From Streptomyces sp. GS7 (lineage in GTDB: Bacteria; Actinomycetota; Actinomycetes; Streptomycetales; Streptomycetaceae): a stretch of 64,000 bases of DNA. The stretch's first letter is position 1. The number at the start of each line of letters is the position of its first letter. Location: assembly GCF_009834125.1 (NCBI RefSeq), contig NZ_CP047146.1, positions 3,651,501 through 3,715,500 of the forward strand, given 5' to 3'. Under the pieces are notes generated by a model. It saw only the letters and a program-made list of their open reading frames with translations, had not been told where the DNA came from and ran no database searches. A program made the translations under genes and the position numbers. Shown here one piece after another: positions 7,422 to 15,561 of this stretch.

Positions 7422-9107
7422 TCAGCACCTGCGGCCCCGGTGCAATTCCAGCCGCTGGCCCGGGAAGCGTTCGCGGAAGCCGCGGTCGTGTGAGACGGCG
7501 ACCACCGCTCCCGGGTATGCCGCGAGCGCCGCCTCCAGGTCCTCGACCAGGTCGAGCGCGAGGTGGTTCGTCGGCTCGTCGAGGACGAGGAGGTCCGCGG
7601 GCCGGGTCACCAGGCGCGCGATCTGCAGCCGCCGCTGCTGCCCTGCGGACAGGTCCGCGACCGGGATGTGCAGGTCCTCCTGGCGGAACAGGCCCAGCGC
7701 CAGCAGTTGTTCGGCGTGCTCCTCCGGCAGTCCGGGACGCCTGGCCGCGAAGGCGGCGAGCAGCGGGAGCCGTGTGGAGCGCGCGGGCAGCTCCTGCGCC
7801 AGGTACCCGATCCGGGCGGGGCGGCGTACCGCGCCGGCGTCCGGTTCCAGTTCGCCGGCCAGGAGGCGCAGCAGAGTGGTCTTGCCCGCCCCGTTCCCGC
7901 CGGTGACCAGCAGCCGCTGCCCGGGCGCGATCGCCAGCAGCCCGTCCAGGCGCAGCCGTTCGCCGACCGCCACGCCGTCGAGCTCGGCAAGGGGGCATCC
8001 GTGGCCCGAGCGAAGCCCGGAGCTTGGGGAAGGGCGGTCGGCAGGAGGCTCGCCGCCCGCCGCGGGCAGCGCGGCGGTGAACCGCAGCGGTTGTGGCGGC
8101 GCCGCCACCGGATTGCGCTGCAGATGGGCCAGTCGCTCCCGGGCTGCCCGCACCTGCCCGCCGAGCTTGGCCTCGTGAGAGCGGCGGTGCTTGCCGAAGC
8201 CCTGCCGCGGGTCCTTGCCGGTGCCGGCCAGCCGCTTCCCGGCGGCTTCGAGCAGCTCCTCGGTACGGGCCATCTCCTGAAGCCAGTCCGCGTATCCCTG
8301 TTCCGCGCGGCGTCGGGCGGTGGCCTTCGCGGCGCGGTAGCCGGCCCAGCCGTCGCCGTAACGGCGCACCGTGCGCGCCTCCCGGTCGACCTCGAGGATG
8401 GTGGTGGCGATGCGCTGAAGGAAGCCGCGGTCGTGGGTGACGGCGACGACGGTGCCGCGGTGCGCGCGCAGATGCTCCTCAAGCCAGCGCACGGCCGCGT
8501 CGTCGAGGTGGTTCGTCGGCTCGTCCAGGAGCAGCAGCTCGGGGGCGGCGGCCAGCACGCAGGCGAGCGCCAGCCGCGACTGCTCACCGCCGGAGAGCGA
8601 GCCGAGCACGCGGTCGCGGGTGATCCCGGCGAGCCCGAGCCCGTGCATCGCGGCCTCGACGCGGGCGTCCGCCTCGTATCCGCCGCGTTCTTCGTACGCG
8701 ATCAGCAGCTCACCGTACGCGGCGAGTTCGTCCTTCGACGCCTCGCCGAGGCGCTGTTCCGCCGTGCGCAGCCGGCGCTCCATGGCGCGCAGTTCGGCCA
8801 GGGCGAGGTCGACGGTGTCCTGCACGGTGCGGTGAGGGGCGAGGTCGAGGGTCTGGGCGAGGTGGCCGGTGCCGCCGGGGATGCTGACGGTGATCTCCCC
8901 GACGTCCGGCAGCTCGGCCGCGGCGAGCAGCCGCAGCAGGGTGGACTTGCCGGAGCCGTTCTCGCCGATGACGGCGGCCTTCTCGCCCGGGCGGACGGTG
9001 AAGGAGACCTGGTCGAGGACGGTCCGGGTGTCGTAGGACTTGGTGACGTCCTTGACGGACAGCTGCGCAACGGCAGCGGGCACGGCGGTATGGGCGCGTT
9101 CGCGCAT
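7422..9107 (-). CDS. ABC-F family ATPase (ribosome protection type)
   Basis: A 561-residue soluble protein with two ABC domains and no membrane segments. Domain 1 has GENGSGKST near residue 48, LSGGEQSRLALA and LLLDEPTNHLD. Domain 2 has GGNGAGKTT, LSAGQQRRLQIA and LVLDEPTNHLA. Between them lies a charged linker of about 80 residues, the P-site tRNA interaction motif region of ABC-F proteins. Family members displace antibiotics from the ribosome or act as translation factors. The start ATG at 9107 has AGGGAAAG upstream. A 7-codon leader ORF lies 66 bases upstream, the layout expected for drug-induced attenuation. Resistance is inferred; the drug class is not readable. Confidence 0.9.
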   Translation of the reverse strand: MRERAHTAVPAAVAQLSVKDVTKSYDTRTVLDQVSFTVRPGEKAAVIGENGSGKSTLLRLLAAAELPDVGEITVSIPGGTGHLAQTLDLAPHRTVQDTVDLALAELRAMERRLRTAEQRLGEASKDELAAYGELLIAYEERGGYEADARVEAAMHGLGLAGITRDRVLGSLSGGEQSRLALACVLAAAPELLLLDEPTNHLDDAAVRWLEEHLRAHRGTVVAVTHDRGFLQRIATTILEVDREARTVRRYGDGWAGYRAAKATARRRAEQGYADWLQEMARTEELLEAAGKRLAGTGKDPRQGFGKHRRSHEAKLGGQVRAARERLAHLQRNPVAAPPQPLRFTAALPAAGGEPPADRPSPSSGLRSGHGCPLAELDGVAVGERLRLDGLLAIAPGQRLLVTGGNGAGKTTLLRLLAGELEPDAGAVRRPARIGYLAQELPARSTRLPLLAAFAARRPGLPEEHAEQLLALGLFRQEDLHIPVADLSAGQQRRLQIARLVTRPADLLVLDEPTNHLALDLVEDLEAALAAYPGAVVAVSHDRGFRERFPGQRLELHRGRRC

Positions 9108-9173
9108 GGACTTTCCCTGGGAATGCGAAGGGTCAACGGGCGGCAGAAACGGCGGCGTCGGCCGTGCCCGGAC

Positions 9174-9197
9174 TCAGAGAAAGTAGAAGAAAGCCAT
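9174..9197 (-). CDS. Leader peptide MAFFYFL upstream of the ABC-F gene
   Basis: The minus strand reads ATG GCT TTC TTC TAC TTT CTC TGA, a 7-residue peptide MAFFYFL that is almost entirely aromatic and hydrophobic. A TATGGT hexamer ends 6 bases before its ATG, so transcription could begin at the ATG itself, giving a leaderless leader peptide. The ABC-F start codon follows 66 bases after the leader stop. Inducible ABC-F genes are commonly controlled by drug-stalled translation of such short peptides. The peptide and spacing are visible; its function as an attenuator is inference. Confidence 0.6.
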   Translation of the reverse strand: MAFFYFL

Positions 9198-9635
9198 GCC
9201 CCCACCATAGCAAGACGATGCGTCTCGTCGCTTCTCGTGTATGTCGCGAAGCCCGTGATCCGCACCACCCGCCCGAGCCTGCCGCCCCTAGAGGCGACCA
9301 ATGGGGCCACCGACCTGCACGACGAACCCGTGGCCCATCCCGGCACGTCCGAGGCTGGCGCCTCGTGGACCCGAGCCTGCACCGCGCAGGCCGCGATGCC
9401 CTGCTGGGTGCGCAGGTGCTCGATACCGTCGAGCAGGTCCCGCTTGTACGGGGCGTGCAGGAGGGCGACGGCTTGGTGGTGGGCCGTAGAGGTTCTCGGC
9501 CCACACGGCGGCGGGCGGCGTCCGCCCGGGTCGCGTCTAGGAACCGGGGCCTGGTGCACTTCATGGCTGTGGACTGGCTGTGTATGCGCATGGCCCGGGG
9601 CGTCGACCGGCCCGGGCCATGCAGGTGCTGGTTGA
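9198..9635. other. Intergenic stretch without a supported gene
   Basis: Between the ABC-F leader and the metalloprotease stop. One minus-strand frame contains a plausible protein-like piece (LLHAPYKRDLLDGIEHLRTQ at about 9390-9450), but it has no start, ribosome site or family I recognise. It may be another decayed gene. Confidence 0.4.
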
Positions 9636-11384
9636 TCAGTACTGGATGGTGTGGTTGTAGAGGATGTTTCGGGCCTTGGCGCCGGTGTCCAGGCCGTAGT
9701 CGGGCCGGTCGGTGACGAAGTACTCGCGGAAACTGGACTGCTGGGTCTTGGTCATCATGGTGTTGCTCTTGGACCAGCCGCCGTCGACCTGGGACCACAG
9801 GTCGACCAGCGCGGTGGCGACGCGGGCCTCGCAGGCGTCGCCAGGGTCGATGCCGGTCGTGGAGCGGTCGTTGGCGAGATTCTGGGAGCTGCCGTTGCCC
9901 CAGTAGTAGGTGGTGTCGTTGAACGTGTGGAACGCCACCGCGTTGGCGAAGCCCTCGGTCCAGCCGCAACTGGTGGAGGAGGTGCGGCTGACGTAGTGGG
10001 GCGAGCAGTTGGTCACGTTCGGCCACCAGCCCTTGTAGAGCTTGCCCATGAGGGCGTGGCCCGATTCGTGGACGACGGTGTGCTCGGAGTCGGGGTCGTT
10101 GTCCGCGAGGTGGATCTTGTCCTCGTTGGTCGACCAGTAGGTGCCGTCGGTGGAGCCGGGGTACCACTGGACGGTGATCGGGGTGCAGTGGCCGTCCTGC
10201 TGACTGCTGGCCCAGCAGTTGGTGGTGGAACCGCGGTTCCACCACAGCTTGTTGAGGGTGTCGAGGGCGTGCCAGGCGCGGCTCTGCCCTTCGTTGGCGT
10301 ACACGTTGCCCAGGCGGGTGCTGCCCGAGACGTTGTCCTGCGAGTAGGTGGCAGTGGTGTAGAGGCGGCCGTTGCCGTCGACCACGGACCACGACTGGCC
10401 TGCCTGGGTCCGGAACTCCACCCAGACCTTGGAGGTGACGGAGGTGGTGGGGGTGTAGCAGAGGTTGAAGCTGCCGTCTTTGTTGCCGGTCATTCCCGTG
10501 GCGAGCTTCTGCGTACCGCTGTTGGCGGTGGGCTGGCCCCACAGGGTGACGTTGGCGTTGTGGACCGGCTCGTCCCGGTTTGCCTTGCTGTTCCAACTAC
10601 CGCCCTCGGCGGACTGGAAGCGGTTGCGGAAGGTGCCGCTGATACAGACCTGCGAGGAGTCCCCGGCCCGGCCGCCTGTGCGCGGGGCGGCCGGGGCGGA
10701 GGCGGCTGAGGCGCGGTCCGGGGCGGGTGCCTCGGGGGTGACCGGCCGTTCCTTGCGAGCGCCGGGCGTGGGGTGATGGACCGGGGCCGGGTGGGCCTTG
10801 GTGACCGATATGCCCTTGTCGGAGGAGCCGTTGGTCTTGCTGACGGTGAGTTCGACCGAGTCGTGTCCGGCGCGGCGCGGGTCGGGGTGGTCGACGTCGC
10901 TGATGTCCGCCTGGATCTGGGCGGGTCCGGCGGCGACCGCCTTGACCTTGAGACTGACGGTCCGGGTGCCGGGGGTGAGGGCAAGGATGCGGCTGGTGCG
11001 CTGGCCGAAGGTGTCCGTGGCGGGCGCGGTGAGGCCGGAGCCTTCGCCGTCGGATATCCGGAGTGCGGGCGGCAGTTGGAGGGACAGGCCGGCGCGCTTG
11101 ACGTCGGTCTGGGCCTTGACGTTCACCGTGAGGGTGGCCTGCTCGCCGACGGCAGGGAGGTGGTCGAGGGAAGCGGTGACGCCGAGACAGCTCAGCGGTG
11201 CCTCGGAGTTCTTCTCCGCAGGGCGGATCGTGCAGGTGCCGGCCGGTGTGGGGGCGTGGGCCTGAGGGGAGTTGCCCGCGAACGCGGACGGCACTACGGC
11301 GGCTGCCAGGCAGACGCCTGCGCCTGCCATCGCGGTCAGAGCGGCAGATCTGGGAACCCGTTTCCGGGACCGTATTCGGGACAT
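9636..11384 (-). CDS. Secreted zinc metalloprotease-like protein (HESGH)
   Basis: A 582-residue exported protein. From the ATG at 11384 (AGGAAGG upstream) it begins with a basic n-region, a hydrophobic core ([18 protein letters not shown]) and a cleavage-like PSAFA-G. Residues about 40-170 are a beta-rich domain resembling bacterial surface repeats, then a Pro-rich linker. The C-terminal half carries [16 protein letters not shown] (His439, Glu440, His443) and GWTEGFANA with Glu477 as probable third zinc ligand, the gluzincin pattern. Many Cys and Asn residues fit an extracellular fold. Proteolysis is inferred from the motif. It is a single gene with no nearby inhibitor. Confidence 0.8.
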   Translation of the reverse strand: MSRIRSRKRVPRSAALTAMAGAGVCLAAAVVPSAFAGNSPQAHAPTPAGTCTIRPAEKNSEAPLSCLGVTASLDHLPAVGEQATLTVNVKAQTDVKRAGLSLQLPPALRISDGEGSGLTAPATDTFGQRTSRILALTPGTRTVSLKVKAVAAGPAQIQADISDVDHPDPRRAGHDSVELTVSKTNGSSDKGISVTKAHPAPVHHPTPGARKERPVTPEAPAPDRASAASAPAAPRTGGRAGDSSQVCISGTFRNRFQSAEGGSWNSKANRDEPVHNANVTLWGQPTANSGTQKLATGMTGNKDGSFNLCYTPTTSVTSKVWVEFRTQAGQSWSVVDGNGRLYTTATYSQDNVSGSTRLGNVYANEGQSRAWHALDTLNKLWWNRGSTTNCWASSQQDGHCTPITVQWYPGSTDGTYWSTNEDKIHLADNDPDSEHTVVHESGHALMGKLYKGWWPNVTNCSPHYVSRTSSTSCGWTEGFANAVAFHTFNDTTYYWGNGSSQNLANDRSTTGIDPGDACEARVATALVDLWSQVDGGWSKSNTMMTKTQQSSFREYFVTDRPDYGLDTGAKARNILYNHTIQY

Positions 11385-11894
11385 GGCATGCCTTCCTACG
11401 GGCGTGCACAGCCGACTTCGGTGCACGCCGACAAAGCGTGAGGGGGGTAAGGCACCGACTCAGGGGCACTACAGCCATCAATCGTTGGCCATAGCTGCAC
11501 CTTAGGTAACGGTGGCCGGAACGATATACCTCACCGCTTGCACATGTCACTGCCGTGGGAGAAGAGAACGAGGCACAGGAAGAGAGGGGTTGGCGGATGC
11601 TCGGTTGTCACCGGACTCATCTGACGGCGGCGCGACGTACAGAGAACTACTGCGCGTCGATGCCGGCGAGCTGAGGCGATCTGCCGTTGCAGCACGGCCT
11701 GTTGGCGTCGCCAACAGCGAGGCGCCGCGGCTCTGCCTTTCGGCGGATCGCTGACCCAGTCCCTGAGAGGAAGACTTCAGCGGCATAGGGGCTGCCACAG
11801 AACCTCACTCATCATGGCCCGTGCCCTGACCTTCCCCTCTCGATATGCCGTCGCGGCAGGAAGTGGCTGCACTATGCGCTCTTACCATCGCGCC
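11385..11894. other. Intergenic stretch between metalloprotease and Lsr2
   Basis: About 510 bases without a supported gene. Open frames exist on both strands but lack ribosome sites and family resemblance. A perfect inverted repeat lies at 11699-11717. The right end contains the presumed lsr2 promoter: TACCAT ends 6 bases before the ATG. Confidence 0.5.
11699..11717. promoter_or_regulatory. Palindrome CTGTTGGCG-T-CGCCAACAG
   Basis: Two perfect 9-base arms around a single T, located in a non-coding stretch about 180 bases before the Lsr2 gene. The size and symmetry suit a dimeric repressor operator. No adjacent regulator gene identifies the protein that would bind it. Confidence 0.4.
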
Positions 11895-12221
11895 ATGGCC
11901 CGGAAAGTCGTCACCCTCTACACGGATGACCGCACGGGTGAAGCAACCTCGAAGGTCACCACCCACACCTTCAGCCTCAACGGTGTGCAGTACCAGATTG
12001 ATGTGGCTCCCGACGGCTACGACCTGCTGCTTGAGGCGATGGCCCCCTTCACCAAGGCAGGGCGAAAGACCGGCAGGACCCGCGAGTCCCTCAAGGCCAC
12101 CGCCGCCGGCCCTGACGACGGCGCCGCCATCCGCGCATGGTCCAAGGGAGCGGGCTATGAGGTCAGCAACCACGGCAGGGTACCGGCCGAGGCGCGCGAA
12201 GCGTACGACAAGACCCACTGA
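11895..12221 (+). CDS. Lsr2 family nucleoid-associated protein (short paralogue)
   Basis: A 108-residue protein. The N-terminal dimerisation part (MARKVVTLYTDDRTGEA ... FSLNGVQYQIDV) and the C-terminal DNA-binding part (AIRAWSKGAGYEVSN ... VPAEAREAYDKTH) match Lsr2, the xenogeneic silencer of actinomycetes that binds AT-rich minor grooves. The usual R-G-R hook reads H-G-R here. I start at ATG 11895. No ribosome site precedes it, but TACCAT lies 6 bases upstream, so the mRNA may be leaderless. Streptomyces often have more than one Lsr2-like gene, and the neighbouring accessory genes are natural silencing targets. Confidence 0.88.
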   Translation: MARKVVTLYTDDRTGEATSKVTTHTFSLNGVQYQIDVAPDGYDLLLEAMAPFTKAGRKTGRTRESLKATAAGPDDGAAIRAWSKGAGYEVSNHGRVPAEAREAYDKTH

Positions 12222-12236
12222 CCTCCTCCTACAGCG

Positions 12237-12268
12237 GGAAGCCCCTCACAGTTCGGTGAGGGGCTTCC
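12237..12268. terminator. Hairpin terminator after the Lsr2 gene
   Basis: GGAAGCCCCTCAC, loop AGTTCG, and the exact complement GTGAGGGGCTTCC followed by GGGTTTG. It begins 15 bases after the Lsr2 stop and also faces the end of the convergent MFS gene, so it probably serves both. Confidence 0.8.
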
Positions 12269-12318
12269 GGGTTTGAACGGACGACATGCACACGCAGCGC
12301 ATTGGGCGGATCCGGTAC

Positions 12319-13575
12319 TTAGCAGGCCGAGTTACCGGTTTGCGGCGACCGCAGCGTGGCGAGGCCGGCAGACGCGAGTAGCAGTGAACCGCCGCCGATG
12401 ACGAAGGACAGCGGGGGGTCCGCGTGGTACAGCGGCAGCAGGGCGATGGGGGCCATCGCCGCGCCGCCGAAGCGGAAGGCGGAGACCGCTGAGAGCGCGC
12501 CGCCCCGGTTGTCGGGCACCTCGCGGACGGTGAGGTTCTGCAGGCACACGTTGAGCATCGAGTAGGCGATGCCCGCGCCCGTCCAGCACAGCACCAGCGC
12601 CGGCAGGCTGTGCGTCGATCCGGTCAGCGCGACCAGCACCGCCCCCAGCGCGGCGGCGATCCCACCGCAGCGGCGCGCGCCGAAGCGGTCACCGAGCGAA
12701 CCCCAACTCGCCCCCAGCAGCAACCCGGTCAAGCCGAAGCCCAGCAGCGCGACCCCGGTGAGGTCTGGGCGGATGCCGAGGTGCTCTTCGGCGTGCAGGG
12801 AGACCATGAACGGCAGCCCGGCCGCGCCGAAGTAGCTGACGAACGCGGCCACCGACAGCAGCCCCATGCGTGCGTTCACCAGGGGGCGCAGGCGCGGGGC
12901 CTGCGCACCCGGCCGGGCGCCGCCGGGTGGGGGTGCCAGCGCGAGGAGCCCGGCCGCGGCGGCGACACCGACGAACGCCCAGCGCCAGTTCGCCGCCGCG
13001 GCCACACCGCCGAGCAGTGGCGAGAGCGACTGGCCGGCGGCCTGGCAACTGGCCAGCAGTCCCACGGACCGGCTCAGTCGGTGCGCTGGAACCATGTCGG
13101 CCAGCCCGGACAGCAGCAGCGGCGAGACGAACGCGTTGGCGGTGCCCATCACCGCCCGTACCACCAGCAGCAGCGCGATGTTCGGTGCGATGGCGCCGAG
13201 CAGCGAGGCGATCAGGTAGACCAGGTAGGCAAGCAGCACGGTGCGTCGGCGGCCCCACCGCTCGCCCACGGTCCCGGACACCAGTTGCACCAGGGCGAAC
13301 GGGACGAAGTAGGCGGTGACCGTCAGCGTGGTGGCGCTCGTCGAGGCGTTGAGCGAGTCGGCGATCTGCGGCAGCATCGGTGCCACCACGCCGCCGCCCA
13401 GCGGCCCGAGCGCAGCGCCGGCATACACCGCGAAAACGCGTAACCTCCGGCCCGGTCCGCTGCTCCCGGGCCGGGCCTGCGCACGCGCTGCGGACCGGGT
13501 TGGACCCGGCGGGTCGACCGGTGTGCCCAGCTCGGTGTTTCCCACGGCGCCACGCGGCGCGTGGTCGTCAGTCAT
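12319..13575 (-). CDS. MFS transporter (drug/efflux type) with a TTA codon
   Basis: A 418-residue protein with about 12 hydrophobic segments. It shows the MFS loop motif ERWGRRRTVL between TM2 and TM3 and the half-way repeat GSLGDRFGARR. The N-terminal 40 residues are polar and probably cytoplasmic. The start ATG at 13575 has GGAAAGAGA upstream. Codon 45 (13441-13443 on the plus strand) is TTA, rare in this genus and read by the developmental tRNA BldA. The gene is near the LanM locus and transcribed in the same direction, so it may export the lanthipeptide, though no dedicated LanT is present. Substrate unknown. Confidence 0.85.
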   Translation of the reverse strand: MTDDHAPRGAVGNTELGTPVDPPGPTRSAARAQARPGSSGPGRRLRVFAVYAGAALGPLGGGVVAPMLPQIADSLNASTSATTLTVTAYFVPFALVQLVSGTVGERWGRRRTVLLAYLVYLIASLLGAIAPNIALLLVVRAVMGTANAFVSPLLLSGLADMVPAHRLSRSVGLLASCQAAGQSLSPLLGGVAAAANWRWAFVGVAAAAGLLALAPPPGGARPGAQAPRLRPLVNARMGLLSVAAFVSYFGAAGLPFMVSLHAEEHLGIRPDLTGVALLGFGLTGLLLGASWGSLGDRFGARRCGGIAAALGAVLVALTGSTHSLPALVLCWTGAGIAYSMLNVCLQNLTVREVPDNRGGALSAVSAFRFGGAAMAPIALLPLYHADPPLSFVIGGGSLLLASAGLATLRSPQTGNSAC

Positions 13576-13702
13576 CACGGTCTCTTTCCACGTAGAGCGG
13601 ATTGGCCCGTGAGCGACGCTAGGTTCTCCGCGTCGTGTCTGGGTAATGCCTGTCATGGAACACCGATATCCGGCAGGCATAGTGCGACGTGAGCGGACCG
13701 CG

Positions 13703-14557
13703 TCAGCGGTGTACTGCGGCGATCGCCACATCGATGAAACGGCGCAGCAGGAGCTCCTGCATGTGCGGCAGGTAGGCGAGTTCGACCGGGACCGGAGGCG
13801 CGTTGACCAGCGGAACGAAGGTCACCCCGGGGTGGTTGATCCGGCGCACCCCCACTGTCGGGGCCACCCCGATGCCTCGGTTGGCGGCCACCGACTCGAC
13901 CCACTCGTCGTAGTTGGTCGTCTCGATCACGTCTCGCGGCCCCTTGCCGGGAGCCCAGGACCAGTGGCCGGTCGCGCCGCTGACCACGTTCTCCACCAGC
14001 GGCCACCGGGGAACGTCTCCCCAGTGGACCTCGTCGAGTCGGCTCACCTCGGACTTGGCGGCGCAGGCGACCGCCGCCCGCGGTTCGTCGAACAGGTGCA
14101 CCGTCTTGACCGGCGCGGACGAACGCACGCCACCGCGCACCAGCGCGACATCGATCACATGACGTTGCAGTGCCTGAATCGGATCGTCGGTGCGCATGAG
14201 GTTCACCGTGCTCCCCGAGGTTCGCTCGAACTCGCTGATGGTGCGCTGAGCCCACGGGTCAGGCATCAACCAGCTGAATCCCAGCCGGATGCTGACCTGT
14301 TCACTCAACGCGTTCATCGCCCGGTCCAGCTCGTTGAGCACCCGTTCCACCTGTGCGAGGAAGGAGTTGCCCACGTTGGTGAGTTCCACGTGCCGGGAGC
14401 TTCGGTTGAACAACCGCACCCGCAACGCGGTCTCCAACTGCTGAACGGTGCGGGTCAATGCCGGCTGGGTGATGGTCAGTTTCTCGGCGGCACGGGTGAA
14501 TGACTGCTGTCGCGCCACCGCGACGAACGCGCGCAGATGACGCAGCTCGACATCCAT
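13703..14557 (-). CDS. LysR-family transcriptional regulator
   Basis: A 284-residue regulator. Residues 1-60 form the winged HTH (MDVELRHLRAFVAVARQQSF ... ITQPALTRTVQQLE), and the remainder is a periplasmic-binding-like effector domain (IRLGFSWLMPD onward). The start at 14557 is chosen because it gives the canonical LysR N-terminus. No ribosome site precedes it, but TATGCT lies about 8 bases upstream, suggesting a leaderless message. It lies 127 bases upstream of the MFS gene on the same strand and may control it or the surrounding locus. LysR proteins usually act on a divergent target, but none starts close upstream here. Confidence 0.9.
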   Translation of the reverse strand: MDVELRHLRAFVAVARQQSFTRAAEKLTITQPALTRTVQQLETALRVRLFNRSSRHVELTNVGNSFLAQVERVLNELDRAMNALSEQVSIRLGFSWLMPDPWAQRTISEFERTSGSTVNLMRTDDPIQALQRHVIDVALVRGGVRSSAPVKTVHLFDEPRAAVACAAKSEVSRLDEVHWGDVPRWPLVENVVSGATGHWSWAPGKGPRDVIETTNYDEWVESVAANRGIGVAPTVGVRRINHPGVTFVPLVNAPPVPVELAYLPHMQELLLRRFIDVAIAAVHR

Positions 14558-14946
14558 GACTATGGAGCATAGCCCGAGCGCACAAGGCATTTCTCATGTT
14601 CGAACGGACTGGCTACGTTCGGGGTGCGGGCGGCTGGGGCAGATCAGTGAACGCAGCAACGCCCACCCGGTCGATGCCGTACAGCACACCAGGTTTCGGG
14701 CGAGGTGCGTGTGCGTCGGCGGTGAGTCTGGGGGTGGGCCGGTTCGTCTGCCCGCGAGTCTGGCGCCGATCCATGTCCGGTCCGGGCTTCGCGCGCGGGC
14801 GGCTGCCGACACGCACCACCGGCACGATGCAGAGGCGGCAACCGCGGGGTCGGGGGGCGGGGTCCGGCCCCCTTCCTGACCGCACCGAAAGGTGTCCGGC
14901 TCGGGTCGAAGTTCCCGGGGACCGAAGAGAACGAGGAGTAAGCAGC
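14558..14946. other. Intergenic stretch upstream of the DUF1330 gene
   Basis: About 390 bases. The reading frame of the next gene stays open through this stretch, but its composition is not protein-like and no ribosome site exists before 14930. I see no RNA gene. Confidence 0.5.
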
Positions 14947-15249
14947 ATGGCCAAGGGATGTAAAGGATATCTGGTCGGCACCTACCGATCGGTGCGCGAC
15001 CCGGAAAAGCTCGCCGCGTACGGGGAGTTGGCCAAGCCCGCGCTGGAGGCGGCCGGCGGACGGATTATGGCCCGGGGCGGCCGGGTGACCGCGTTCGAGT
15101 CGGGCCTGCCCGAGCGCACGGTCCTGGTCGAGTTCCCCAGCTACGATGCCGCGGTCGCGGCCTACTTAAGCGAGGACTACCAGCAGGCCGTCGCGGTGCT
15201 GGACGATGGTGCCGACCGCGATGTACGGGTCGTGGAGGGGCTTGACTGA
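14947..15249 (+). CDS. DUF1330 domain protein with a TTA codon
   Basis: A 100-residue protein of the dimeric alpha/beta-barrel type. MAKGCKGYLVGTYRSVRDPE, LAKPALEAAGGRIMARGG, ERTVLVEFPSYDAAVAAYLS and YQQAVAVLDD are the DUF1330 landmarks. The family's reaction is not established. The ATG has GAGGAG about 10 bases upstream. Codon 74 (15166-15168) is TTA, so translation is predicted to depend on the developmental BldA tRNA. The gene runs toward lanM and ends at a strong hairpin. A role in the lanthipeptide pathway is possible only by proximity. Confidence 0.85.
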   Translation: MAKGCKGYLVGTYRSVRDPEKLAAYGELAKPALEAAGGRIMARGGRVTAFESGLPERTVLVEFPSYDAAVAAYLSEDYQQAVAVLDDGADRDVRVVEGLD

Positions 15250-15267
15250 GCGCCCCGACACCCGTGT

Positions 15268-15293
15268 GGTCCCCGCCGGCAACGGCGGGGACC
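15268..15293. terminator. Hairpin terminator after the DUF1330 gene
   Basis: GGTCCCCGCCG, GCAA loop, CGGCGGGGACC: an 11-bp perfect stem closed by a GNRA-type tetraloop, 18 bases after the DUF1330 stop codon. Confidence 0.75.
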
Positions 15294-15494
15294 CTGCACG
15301 AGATCCATCCCCTGAATCGCCGAACGGTCAAGGCGACGCGTCGAGTTCCCATCCCCATCCCCATCCTCACTCCGCCCGTCCTGGTCGGCGTGTTGCTGCG
15401 AGTACATCGACCGCTTCGGCAGAGCGGCATGGCTGCCTGCTCCACAAGGCAGCAGGCCAGTTGCCCCGGATCGGCTCGTGCCGCCGTGTCCGCA

Positions 15495-15549
15495 AAGTCC
15501 CGTCTGCCGTTCGGCGCCCGGCACGCACTCCGGGCGAACGACGGGACTT
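15495..15549. terminator. Long imperfect hairpin beyond the lanM stop
   Basis: AAGTCCCGT at 15495-15503 pairs with ACGGGACTT at 15541-15549. Inner arms around CGCCCGG and CCGGGCG extend the structure with small bulges. It begins 12 bases past the LanM stop codon and is probably its terminator. Confidence 0.6.
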
Positions 15550-15561
15550 CGCGGGCACGAC

